From contig OZ237747.1 in NCBI GenBank assembly GCA_965178125.1, positions 496,001 to 560,000 of the forward strand: 64,000 nt of DNA. The letters are read 5' to 3'. The notes under the pieces are model-generated. The model did not search any database and was not told the origin of the DNA. It worked only from the letters and a program-made list of their open reading frames with translations. The DNA comes from Bilabrum cf. latius. Taxonomy: Eukaryota; Bigyra: Bicosoecida; Bigyra; Bicosoecida. Below, piece after piece: positions 10,416-22,468 of this stretch (position 1 is its first letter; every line of letters begins with the position of its first letter). The position numbers and the translations under genes are program-made.

Positions 10416-13400
10416 TCAAGCCGATAGCACTTGCCTAGCCATGGCCTTCCGGTCTGGCTCAGACACTGCAATCTTCAGCAGCCGCTGCTCCCTGCCGTCT
10501 ATGACAACTGCCCTCCTGTGGAAACCCGAAGCGGTGCAGCAAGCACAAGCGCATCCATGCTGCAGAAAGCCTTGCAGCCGTGCCACGAGCGCCGCTAACG
10601 CCGACTGGCACTCTTCGACGGGATCGTGGATCTCGCCCATCGCGTATTCATCATCGCCCGCATGCTCAACGTCGTCCATCATGGCGCTGCTACCGCCTGC
10701 TGGTCCCTCGGCACTCGTACTCTGTGCAACTGCCTGCCACACGAAATCGAACAAATGGAACTTTGAATTTGTTTCGGACAGGCCACAGCCTCGACGTGCT
10801 TGCCAGAGCGCAGTAATACCATCGTTCAGGCATTGCACGCTCTGGGCGAGCTGGGTGCGAGCAGGCCCAGGTGCAAGCTGAACAGACTGTAGCGCCGTTG
10901 CTGCAGCAACTATCACGTTGCTCTGGATAGAGAATGGATTCAGTCTGGAGGCGCAATCTTGTAGGACACGGGATCGAGTTGCTTGCTGCTTGCAGTTCTG
11001 CATACCGTCTAGGTATGGCCCAGTGATGAGAATCCACTGTCGTAGCTGTAGCCAAGCTGCCACTCCCGCGTGCGATGGGACATGCGGCTCGCTTCCACTT
11101 CCTTTACAAGCAGGAGATGATGTGTCTACCTTGACGCCATCTGCGAGGGAGCCCATGTCCGGCATCGTTGGGATGTCAAAACCAGGAAGTGCACCCCGGG
11201 TGGAGAATAGCACCCTCCCGAAATCTTCGTCGGGGAAAAGAAGGCTGTGCGAGAGAGCATACCCAGCCACGCACCCAAGAGAGACAGTCTGGGCTAGCAC
11301 TGCTGGAAATCGCGGCTTGGGATATATGTGCGGCCGGGCGCCACATCGCAGCAGCTCTTGCACAGAAGTACGGATAGAGGCTCGTTGAATCTGGAATGCA
11401 CTCGCAGGCGAAGTATCCTTTCCTCGCGACCCATCTCCCGAAGCTGCACCGGCCCCTGTCGAAGCGCTAGCTTCAGTCTCTTCGGCAATGGCAGCTAGAG
11501 CGTCGAGGTCCTCGCTTGCCAGAGACTCCGGCATCGAATGCCCCGCCGCGCTGCTCTAGGTGGCCGGTACATCAGCGGCGTCCTGTGATCGCAAAACACC
11601 CATTGTTCCTGCGGCCACAGTGGCATCAGCTGCACGATGCGCGGTTCCATGGCCAAGGCTTTCCTCGACCAGCTTTGACAAGAGTGATGCCACGCTCAGG
11701 TGACTCTCGAGGTGCAGCATGGCAGCGACACGTCCCCGGCTCTGCGACAGGCTCGAGCCGGTCTCAGTGGATCTAGAAGGAGTTGTGCTTCGTTCCTTCG
11801 TCGACTGTTGACGAGAAATCACCTAGATCAGTGAGTTCAGCAGATTGGCAGACGTCCCAGACTGCTGGTTCGGATCGGTGGTGCTTGCTGACCCGGCGGT
11901 CCGGCCACTCAGGCGCTCTGAAAGCTTTTCCGCTGCCGAGACTAGTGCCAACGACGTGTGCATGGAAAGGAGTTCGATCGACTGCACAAGAACAGAATAC
12001 GCAAACACGCGCTGCCTTGCATCTATGAGAACCAGCGCAGTCGCTGCCTCAGCGCTCTCCGTCCCCTACAGACGCACTGCTGGCCAGAACGGGGCTTCCT
12101 GGATCTCGCGAAGACGCTTTAGCAGCTGGGCGGCCTCCTCACCCAGCCCCAGACCGGGCAGGGCAGATTCGAACAGCTCATCAACGTGCAATACGGGCGG
12201 TTGCTCTTGCTTGAATGCCTCCAAGACAGCCCTTGCTTGCGCGGCTGCCAGCGAGCTGGACGAGGTACCCGAAGCACGAGATGCCGACGTTGCACTGCTC
12301 TTGGTAGGCGTAGCTGTTGCCTGGTTTGTATCCGCTGCGACCAACCTGGCCAGCCGCCGTTCCTTTGCTTGCTAGACAGCAAGCTGCCGTTGAACCGCCT
12401 CAGACCTCTGTTTCGAGGCGGAGGGACCCCCAAGAAGACCGACCATGGTTCTTCGTTTCGGCTTCTGACGATTTTTGCCGTCTTGAGGTCCTCTACGGCC
12501 CCCACCAAGCAGGGCGCGCATTGGACGCGCAGCAGTGCTGGCACTCACGCTGTCAACAGTGCTTCGGAGGCTTGATGGGAGCCTGTACTCACGCGATTTC
12601 TGCTTGATGCGTCTCGTGATACTTGCTCGCTGGCTCCCGAGGATCCCCACACCGGACTTCATCGACGCGGACCGCTGCGGCCTTCCAGGAGCAGCCAATG
12701 TCAAGCTTGGTTTAATCCGTCCTGCCGCATGTTCCGCGTGCACTTGCTCTCTGACTTTTTGCTGCTTGGCGCGGAGCAGACGCACCGCTTCGAACCTTGC
12801 ATACTTGCTCGCTTGCTGCAGAGCGTGCAGGGCAAAGTCTTCCGGAATCGATGCGCTGCCTTGCTGGCTAGAATCCCGTAGTGAGGATCCTGTAGTGCCA
12901 CCATTAGTCTTCAAAGAAATGGCATTGGCAGGACGGAATCGCAGCGGAGAATTGGCGCCGAGGATTCGTCTACTAATGTCTACGAGAAGCCATTGATCCG
13001 GCTGTGCACCACTCAGGTGTGCTGATGCCCATTCTAACAGTTGCTACCGCGTGCAAGCAATCTTCGAGACGAATTGCAGCTCCCCAAGGGCAAGTGCTGC
13101 AATACCGCGGGCACTCTCTGCCAGATCGACCCCAGCTGACCCCGAGGCAGCACCTGGCGGAGAACTAGAAGCTGCTTTTACCAAGTCCTGCAGGTGGCAT
13201 ACAATCTAGCACAGTACCAGTACAGATGCAATCCTACTCCTGCACTTCCCAGCACAAACTTGCTTCAAGACCCGCCCTACGTACTGTAGTTCAGCGAACA
13301 AGTCTGCGTCGGACAGCTGTCCCTTGTCTAGCTTTGAACGTAGGTGTGACTAAACCGATAAAAGACGCAGCACAAGCTATCCCAGGGAGCGCCCACAGCC

Positions 13401-16400
13401 AGAGCTCTTGAGGGATGTCACACGGCCGCAACACACATCAGCGAAATGCCTTGCACTCTTGAGAGACCCAAGCACCCGGGCATTCAGTCTTGGAGCATCA
13501 AAGGACAAGTGGCTATCGGACGCACCGTCCGGTCCACTTCCTACTAATCGTGCTTGCTCCATCACAGTGGCAGCAAGAAGGAGCTGCTGCACTCCTTCCC
13601 GTACGGCAGCCTGGGATGCACCCCTGCTAGACTGCCTGTCGCTCAACTGCTCCAGCATGGGCTAAAGCTCTGTTCGAACACCCCCGTTCGTCTGAATCTT
13701 TGACAGCAAAGCACCAAGGCAAACCCGAAGATCTCGACTGCCGTCGAAGTCAACCCCACCGTCTGATAGCGCTGTACCACGCTTGAATGCACTCCCACAC
13801 AGACGATCTACCTCTTCGCTGTGAGCTTGCAAAATAGACCTGTGTATACCTTGTTGCCACGAAACTAAGCCGCATTGTAAAACATACGTGATCCAAGGCT
13901 ACTCGTGACTGAGTTGGCTGGAGCCGCCACCGCTATTGGGGCCGAAAATGCGACCAGCCTGCACAGCCGGGAGCAGCGGCATAGTCCTCGCCTCTACGGA
14001 CCCATCCATGCCACGAAGCACAGACCGCAGAAGTAACACAACTGAGCTAGGATCTAGGACGGTTGATGGTGAACCATCGTCGTCGCTCCGCTTGTGAAAC
14101 GATTCTATGCTAGTTGCAAGGATCATCAGCGACTACGGTAGTCTACACCGTCTGCCGACCATAGTTACAGGCTTGTGCTCTGAGGCTTCTGCAATGCAAC
14201 GTGCTAGCATCGTGCCGAATTGTTCGCTTGGTTGACCAGCTGGGTCTGGAGGGCATATTACACTTGCGCCGCTACATGACACCAGCGTAGGGGTCGGGGC
14301 GGCTTGCAGTCCGGCAACGCTTGGCATTGATTGCAGTCCAGAACCGGGATCGCCGGAGAGCAAGGCTCCTATTCGATCCAGGGACCCACCGGGCAGCGCA
14401 TACTTCACCTCTCTGGTGAGTACTTCGTGACTGCTTGGACCACTAGCGAGCCGTGCATTTGGTGTTTCTGCTTCGTTCGATGGACCGCAGTCTTCTCCGA
14501 GAGACACGATACCCATGAGCAGTTCAACGACAAAACAAGCGGACCTACTGCTGCTGGCAACACCTGTTGCTGCAGACAGCATATCACGGTGTACGGATCC
14601 CTGGGGCCCGATGCCGTCAAACCAAAGACTGCGCATGAGGGCAAGCAGAGGAGAGTGCAGCACGAGCCCATCCGAGGTGCTGCCGTTGATGAATGCGCTT
14701 GCCTGTGGCAGTATGAGGCTGCGCGGCGCATCAGCCTTGAATTTTGCGCAGACAGACGATGGATTTGCAACCGCAATAGCTAAGGAACGCCGCCACACTG
14801 ACACCCAAGCCGAGCGCACTTTGGAAGCTGACGATAGAATAATCGAAGCGTCTCCTGTAAGAGCTGCTAGGTGTTCGCACGAAAAGTGGGCCGCTGCTAG
14901 CAGCTTAAGCGCGAGAGAACACCATGTCTGCAGAGCAGCAGACGGGCACATCGGTTCCATGCCCCGGTAAATTGACTAGCTCGAGTCTGCAGACAGCTCC
15001 CCATCCGAGTCATCCACAACTGACAAAAGAGGTGAGTCGATTGCAGGAGCTCCGCAGCGCGTTGCAAGGGCCGAAACCGTTGCACAATACATCTCCACGG
15101 CTCTTGCAGCAGTATCTGTTCTCTCTGCAGGATGGTCCAGCGCTGCAAGCGCTATTTCGGCGGCGAACTGGTCGGCGTGCTGCTTCGCAGCTCGCAGATT
15201 AGATTGGGCAGGGCCTAGGAGAGCCTGTGCGACCGACCCTGGCGGGAATAAAGCCTTATCTATCGAGTCAAATAGGCCTATCTGAGGCTGGGAGCACTGA
15301 AGCAGCAGGCCAATTCTAGCCTCAGCCGTATGTATTGCTGCCATGGCATGCAGTACGCCGTGACAGCAGTCTTGCACGCTTCTGTCACTGCTACCACCGT
15401 CGGCGATGGTGTCGCCGCTAGGGTCAACGAACTGGCTCGCCCATCGAAGGGCAGACTTCCCAATCTCTGGAAACAAAAGAACCTTGCTACGCATGACTGT
15501 CCGGAGGATTGACCACTCCTTCCAAGGCTGCTACAGCTGCTCCTGGTTGGGTTGTCCTGCTGCCCATCCTACCATGGCAGCCTCGCACTGAGCCCAACTC
15601 TTCAGTGCTGCTGGCACATGGATGGCATAAGGTTCTTGCTCATCATCGTCAGCCTGTGCATGACTATCAGGAGCTGCTTCCACGTGATACATACGCATTA
15701 TCTCGGCCAACTGCTCGGCTACACGGACGGGCACATCCAGAGTGTGGAAAGCCTGCGATCTGCCTGGCTCGGTGTGCTGCGGCCCATCTAGGCGACGATG
15801 AGTCGAATCTTGCAGCCCACTTGAAGGTGATGCTGCTGAATAGTTGGGAACGCGGTCAAACGTGTGCATTGCCACTCCTGAAGACATTGCACTGGATGCC
15901 GACGTCCCGAAAGCTCGAAGGCCGCCAGCATCTGAAAGCTGCGAGGACGGCAGGCCCACGGATGGCGCCGCTAGTGCTGTGGCAGCCGCTACAATTGTTC
16001 CATGGGAACCATTATCAGCTTTCTCCGGCACCTAGCTTGCTACCTGCCGTTGATCAAGGCTACCCACCGACACAATGGTTGGCTAACCGCGACCTTGAGC
16101 AGGAAACGCCGATTCCACGCCTGATGCCGTGCCAACGTGTATGTCTCGAATCCGTAGCAAACTTGGGAACTCGTTATCATCGACACTGGACGGACCCGTC
16201 ATATCCGACCCCATGTGGGTACTACCCTACGATGCTGTCTGCATCGTAGTTCGAGACCCTGCTCGTTCTGCGCTTGGCACCGCGCAGCTGCTGCCAGCGC
16301 CAGCTGGCGGTCTTCTTGCACCCAATTGGCTAGGCGAATTATTTTTCTGTGGATGCGAAATTAAATTGGTACTGCTCCCAGATGCGCGGGACCGTGCCCG

Positions 16401-18817
16401 CGATGACCCTGCGGCAGCACCAGCAGGTGCAGAGCGGCGACTCGACGCGCTGGCTCCAGTGTGCTTGTGCTTCTCCCCACTCGCTGAGAACCCAGCTGAA
16501 TTCTCCCGATTCTGCAGCATAGACAGCTTACCACCGCTTATCAGGGACTCGATATCGTTTAGAAGTCTTCGACTCTGCTACTAGACAGACTTTTCTGTCC
16601 TGCCCCTGCCGGATCGCCTGCCTCGGGAGCGCCGAGCCCTCCGCTGCTTGCCGCGGCGTTTTCGATTCATACGGTCCTCTCCCGACACTGCACGCTTCCG
16701 CTTCGCTCCTAGCACCCCGTTCTTATACCGAGGCACCTTTTTGGCCCTGGCCTGCGCTGCTCCGGAAGATAAACTTGCACCCGCACGAGACACTCGAATG
16801 CCTTTGGGCCTCATACTGCCTTCATCGCGGGCCAAGTGGCGGTCCAGCGTGTCTTGCTGGCTCAACTGACTCAGCTGAGAGCCAGTCTTGAAATCAAGAG
16901 TCGGAAGAATGCGTGGTCCCGCGTGGCTGGGTGCGCTAACACCGAAGAAGCCATCTGCACCGCTAGGTCTTGAGGTCGTGCTGGCCCCCTTCGAGTTGAG
17001 CCTTGCGTGTCGGGCGGCGCGGGCACCAGCACCGAGCTCATCATCGTCTGAGTCTAGCTCATCGTCTGTGTCAAGGTCAAGCCTGACACCGTCGCCATCG
17101 CGCTGCTGCTGCTCCCCAGTTTGGGAGTCCTGCAGTGTAAGAGACTGCCTCGCTCTGCCGTCTTCTGCCCAGCCAAGCTCGGGCATCCGCTGCTCAATGC
17201 GCCTGCGCTTCGCTTGTAGGCGGCGTTCCTTTCTTTGGGCCGCATCGCGTGCTGCCCGCGAGGCTTGCTAGCCTCCTCGAATGAAATCGCCGAGCGTCAT
17301 GCCGCCCTCGTCGGAGCTGCCAGAGGAGCTCGAGCTCGACGCGCTGCTGAGGCTAGCATAGCGTCCCTCGCGCCGCGCAACAGGAGAATACCCATACGAA
17401 GAGCTGCTATCAGAATGCCCGGAACCGCTGGAGTCAGACGAGGAAGAGGACGACTCGAAATCGTCTCTGAACACGGGCCTAGCACGCATCCTGCCCTACA
17501 TGCCAGCTGCCCGTCTCCTCTGCCGCTCTGCCTCCCGCTATCGTCTGATTTCTAGCCTGTGTGCCTTCGCCGCCGCCTTATCGCGCGCCTGCAGCGCCTT
17601 ATATATCTTCGCTTGCGCAGCATCCGCGGCTCGCTGCTCGAGAGCTGCGTGGCGCATCCGCTCCGCTTCCCATGCCGGCGGCACATAGTCTTTGCCATCC
17701 AGTCGCGAGCGAGCTTTCCAATGCTCCATTCTCTCTGGTCGCAAGAACTTGGGCAGGTTTCTTGGGGCCCACCGGCTCACTTGAGTTCGGCTGGGTTTCC
17801 TTCTGCCGCTTCCGCCGCATACCAGGCCGCCTGCCTCTGCCTCTGCCTCCATGGGGGCCTACCCGCGAGCAGCACCACCTGAACTCGAGCCCTTGCTGCT
17901 ACTGCTGCTGCTGCTGCTGCTAGCAAACGCGCCTAATTTGAGCACGCGGTCCAGGACAGAATGGCGCGTCCCGCCGACGTTCTTGCGCACGACCCCCGTG
18001 CCTCCCCCAGATGGACCGACGCCGCTGCCAGAGCTTGCTGCAGAAGCTGCGCCAGCGCCTGCCTGCGAATGCCTAGCGTATTCAGGGATGTACCTGGGCT
18101 CTCTGCACGGATGCGAGTCGTACACTTTCATGAGCCGTCGCACGCCCTTGAGCGCATGCCTGCTCTCCACCACGGCCCGCGAGTGCATTAGCTGGAGCAG
18201 CTCGCCGAGCGTGCACCGCTTGCCGTCCTGTTCCTCCGAGCGAAATCCATCCCCCGGGTACGGCATGACCGAACCGCGGGTCTGCGGGTTGAAACCGCGG
18301 TCAAGCAGCCACTCCAGCACGTCAGGGTGCCTTCGGTGCGCAGCTTGCAGGAGCGGGTGGCTGTAGCTTTCCGGCTCAAGGCTTAGCATCAAGGCGCGCA
18401 GATCTTTGATCCCAGCATCCCAAAGTTGCTATACCTCGTCCAGCTATCCGTGCATGATCGCATTCAAGAACTCGTCAAGCGCTGGTTCAACTGCGGCATG
18501 GACTTGAAAGTCGAACGCATCAAGCAGTGGGCGCAAAAATCCAGGTGGCGCGTGTGCAACAATAAGAAACACTTACCTTCATCCAGGGATGGGGGCACTC
18601 GATATCTTGCTGGCTGGCCAGGATGATTTTGAGGAGCAATTGCACCAGCCGGCTGGCTGCCCATCGCTTGCTCAACAGCATTTGGGCTCAGCAAGCTGTC
18701 CTATCCCGCTGAAGAATCTTCTAAACTATTATCCTACGGAATACTATGAGAATCTTGCTCTTTGATGTCCGAACCAGGCACCGGTGGCTTCAACCTTGCG
18801 AGGAGCGGTAGGCTCAT
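10416..18817 (-). CDS. Giant ankyrin-repeat protein of unknown function, 2775 aa
   Basis: Exon 1 is 18577-18817 (ATG at 18817-18815) and exon 2 is 10416-18502, ending in TGA. The intron is 18503-18576 (GTAAGT...TTTCAAG); an alternative acceptor 12 bp further on also keeps the phase. Exons total 2776 codons. I find about 26 in-frame TAGs and no in-frame TAA or TGA in exon 2, with every inter-ORF gap checked. Residues about 85-160 are ankyrin-like, including HPLLQAAHRRHPDVLEWLL, and the preceding repeat has TAG at two exposed polar positions (18429 and 18444). A Ser tract, low-complexity acidic and basic segments, and a long helical C-terminal half without recognisable domains follow. Ankyrin repeats mediate protein binding; no enzymatic domain was seen. 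It is divergently paired with the permease-like gene. Confidence 0.75.
17893..17925 (-). repeat. CTG/CAG trinucleotide tract encoding poly-Ser
   Basis: A CTG run on the plus strand, read on the minus strand in frame as AGC-type Ser codons within the giant ankyrin protein (run of about nine Ser). Such tracts are prone to length variation. Confidence 0.7.
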
Positions 18818-19044
18818 ATTCACACGCACTTTCCAGCTCGATAAAGCAAATTCAACGCTAAAAACTCAGTTTTACGCGGTCATAACGTCATATTTAAACT
18901 AGTGATATCATTTATACGGCAAAATACGCGGTCAATTTTGAATAATTCAGCCGTAGATGCGGCGGGATTTCCTCTGCACAGATGCGCGGCGCACGGAGGT
19001 TCCGCTGGTCCACCAGAGGACAGAAGCAAGCACTTCTACTCAAT
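18818..19044. promoter_or_regulatory. Divergent promoter region between ankyrin and permease genes
   Basis: A 227-bp AT-rich spacer between two divergent ATGs. It contains a 10-bp direct repeat, TACGCGGTCA, at 18873-18882 and 18925-18934 (52 bp apart), a candidate factor-binding site. No TATA box in a convincing place was recognised. Confidence 0.5.
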
Positions 19045-22000
19045 ATGAGCTCGAAGCGGGCCCCCATTGATCTTGAACCATGGTAGTTCTTTGGCTGGGG
19101 TAGCTCTCGCTTAGTTTTATGGGGTGACCAGCAGCAGAGCAAGCAGCAGGAACTGAAAGAGAAGCAGAATCATGGAGCACATTCATTAGTGAACCAGTGG
19201 ATGGCAACTGCTATCGTGGGAAACGATTTGCTCTCTTCTTGCCTCTATGTCATCGGTTTGACGTTTGCCTCTGCGGGGCCGTTGGCACCGGTCTGTCTTG
19301 TGATAACGGCGGCGATGCTGTATTTGTTCCGCTGGGTTTACACCGAGGCAGTCGGCGCACTCCCGATCGACGGTGGTGCGTATACCATTTTGTTAAATAG
19401 CACCAGTAAAGCTGTGGCTGCCTCTGCTGCATGCCTGACGCTCCTGAGCTACGTAGCTACCGCTGTGGTCAGTGCAACAGACGCAGTGATCTACCTCCAA
19501 TCAGTATGGCCTGAGCTCACAGAAATAGTCGGGGTGTTGTTTTTGCTGGCACTATTTTGTGGACTGGCTATCCTTGGAGTTGGTGAGAGTGCTGCAGTTG
19601 CTTCGTGTATGCTGTCGCTGCACATGGCCACGTTGCTGCTGGTGGCGATTATTGGAATCATTCACATGGCGAATGACAAAGGAAAGACCTTCTCGGACAA
19701 CTGGAAGTCTCCATTTCCTGACATCCTCGCCGGTGACGGGGACGACTAGACGCCGGGCAACGGCACGCTGAATGCAGCACTGCACGGGTCATTCGCTCCG
19801 TCCCCTTCCGCTTCCGCATCCGACGAAGGGTCGCTGCTGGGATCGCTTGGAGACACGGCCAGGGTAATTGCTAGGGGTAACGTTGCAACTGCACTGTTCT
19901 TCGGCTTTGGACAGTCTCTACTGGGTGTCAGTGGGTTCGAATCGACTGCCAACATGGTGCAGGCGATGCAGCCGGGCGCCTTCCCGCTCGTGCTTCGCAA
20001 CCTGTGGCTGGCGGTCGCGATCGTCAACCCGGTCCTTGCCCTGGTGTGCATGGGTGTGCTGCCCATGGATACGATCTATGCCCGCAGTGCAGACGTAGTG
20101 GTGGCGGTCGGGCAGGCCGCATCGGGCGGATCTCTTGCGCCGGGTGCATCGCCAACCTGGCTAGGCTACCTCGTTTCCATCGACGCATTTATCGTGCTCA
20201 GTGGTGGCACGCTGACGTCATTCATTGGGGTGCAGGGGCTCGTCGCGAGGATGTCCATGGACAAGTGCCTCCCCGAATTTCTCATCCAGACCAACTCGTG
20301 CAGGGGCACGGCCCACTGGATCCCCATCAGCTTCGCACTCATCGCCGCGTCCCTGTGCCTCATCCTCAACGGAGACGTCGACACTCTTAGCGGTGTGTAC
20401 ACGCTGAGCTTTCTGTCCGTTATGTGCCTCTTCGCGATTGGTAACGGTCTGCTTCGCTACAAGCGTCCGAGCCTCCGCCGCCCACTCAAGGCGGCCCGCG
20501 GCACGATTGCTGCCGCGCTCGTGTTTGCCCTTCTCGGCTTGCTCGCCAACGTCATCATGAAGCCCAGCGCTGTATAGTACTTTGTGATATACTTTTCTTG
20601 CACCGGAATGGTAGTGCTGGTCATGTTCTTTAGGACCCAGGTCATGCAGCTCATGCTGCCGGTGGTTCGCTCGTGCTCGAAGCGCCTGAGCGACTGCTGC
20701 CCAGGGTGCTGCGGTCTACCGGGCAGAGATTCTTCAGTTGGGCACGCAACTCCGCTCCTCGGTGATGCAGTGGACGATGCCGGCAGCTGCCTGACTGCCG
20801 CTATCCGGTCGGCTAGGGAAGAGCCAGTCATCTACTTGGCCAAGAGACCTGACCTCCCCGCGCTGAACAAGGCCATACTCTATATTCGAGCCAATGAAAA
20901 CACCCAGAACGTCGTGATTGCACACTTTATGGAGCACTAGGTTGACGCGCATGCCGGTAATGGTGGCCGTTCGGCGAAGCATGGCTCGGAGACGAAGGCT
21001 GCAGACGAATCAAGCAGCAGCGACGCTGGCTCGGTGGAAGTGAGGTTGTCTGCGCCACAGGCCAAGAATCGCTTCGCTGCGGACCAGCTCATTCCTGAAA
21101 GCGACCTGACCGGCCAAGCCTCCGACCTGAGCCCAGGAGAGACAGTTCAGCTGGAAGGCCCAGCCGCGATTCTACAGGAGCAGGTGATGGTTCTCGACGC
21201 GCTCTACCCCAAGATCAAGATAGACTTCCTGTGCATCAGCGGCACAGTGTTCTGCCCGGACGCCCTTGCTTGGCTGGCAGACTACGTTGACGTGAGCATC
21301 AACAGTGTCTTCATCGGAGCACCCGACTCGGACTTTGCCCACGCAGTGTCTGCGCTGGGCGGCGTCAGGGTGATCACAAAGCCGACGAGGGATATCGTGC
21401 ACCAGAAGTTCCGTATCGACGAGGAGCCCCTCGAAGATGATGATGGGCACAAGAACGCGCAAGATTCAAAACAAGCGGTTGCATCGCAGACGCAGGTCGT
21501 TTCCATACCCAAGGCCGAGTCGGATGGCATCTCGATGTCGTCAACAAAGGAAGATAAGAAGGGGACTTTGTCAAGTGCAGCAGGCGGTGCAGCTGCGGCT
21601 TCGTCGGCCAACCCTACGATGTTCGACGCCTTGGTCAGTGCATCCAAACCGAAGAGCTCGTTCAGACGGACAGTTAGCTTCGCGGTCGGCTCCGATAGCA
21701 CAGGAGATCAAGAGCTTGTCGATGGTGCAGCTGCCAGCGCCGCAGCATCCGCAGCGGTGCAAACAGCGAGGTCTCGCTCCATGCCGGGCGCAGAGCTGGA
21801 CCAGGTCGTCGACAGCATCGGCGAGCGAGCGGCGGGGCGTTCTGGGTTTCGCCGCATGCAGAGGGCCAAGAGCTACGGCCACCCAAGCGGGATGGCCAGG
21901 CTATCGAGCGGCGAGCTGGATGCCGGGCCCTCGTTTGCCGGGTCGTTGCCGCTTTCACCGCCGCCGCTCGGGCGGTCCATGCGCGAGGGGGGCACAGGGC

Positions 22001-22212
22001 TGGTGCCTCTGCTGCTGTACGGTAGCTCCAGGGATGGTGCCGCGCAAGGAGGCCTGCGCTAGCGCCGCCAGCGATTGGTAGTGCAGCGTGAGCCGGTGCA
22101 ACAGGCCGGCGGCGTGCGGGTGGCAGGCGAGCTCGGCGGGCCAGCTGGAGCTAGCAGGCCTGACGGTGAAGGTAGCGGCAGCGGCAGTGGGGCCCCGGTA
22201 GACGGCAAGTGA
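19045..22212 (+). CDS. Amino-acid permease-like (APC superfamily) transporter with cytosolic C-terminal domain
   Basis: ATG is at 19045 and the TGA stop at 22210-22212 (1055 aa, no intron). In-frame TAGs lie at 19084, 19747, 20575, 20938 and 22060. TM1 begins with WMATAIVGNDLLSSCLY, followed by VGALPIDGGAYTILLNSTSK, a signature of APC permeases of this type. About 12 hydrophobic segments occupy residues 50-530. A soluble domain follows at about residues 580-800 (LAKRPDLPALNKAILYIRANE, then VLDALYPKIKIDFLCISG and FIGAPDSDFAHAVSALGG). It resembles the nucleotide-binding-like tail of this transporter family. The last 230 residues are Ser/Ala/Asp-rich. It probably acts at the plasma membrane; the substrate is not predictable. 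Confidence 0.8.
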
Positions 22213-22468
22213 CCTGTGTCGTAGCGGGAGAATGGAACGTGGTGACCCCAATCCCGTGATTTGGTGCTGATCAGCGCCACAGCACGGACGGGGCAAGCAG
22301 CAGGTGTAGCCTTCGGGATCCACCCGCCTTTGCTCATTGTTCTCTGATAGTATTTGTCGATCGCGTATCTTTCCCACGTGTCAAGTTTGCTTGTGTCCAC
22401 GACATCAAACACGGGTGTGCCGTCACGAGGCTCGCACCATAGTCTACAGCTGCTTGCCCACGCGGTAA
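22213..22468. other. Convergent intergenic region (permease / syntaxin)
   Basis: These 256 bp lie between two convergent TGA stops. A minus-strand frame stays open through it, but it overlaps the syntaxin and permease exons out of frame and shows no recognisable family. No repeats or RNA genes were seen. Confidence 0.4.
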
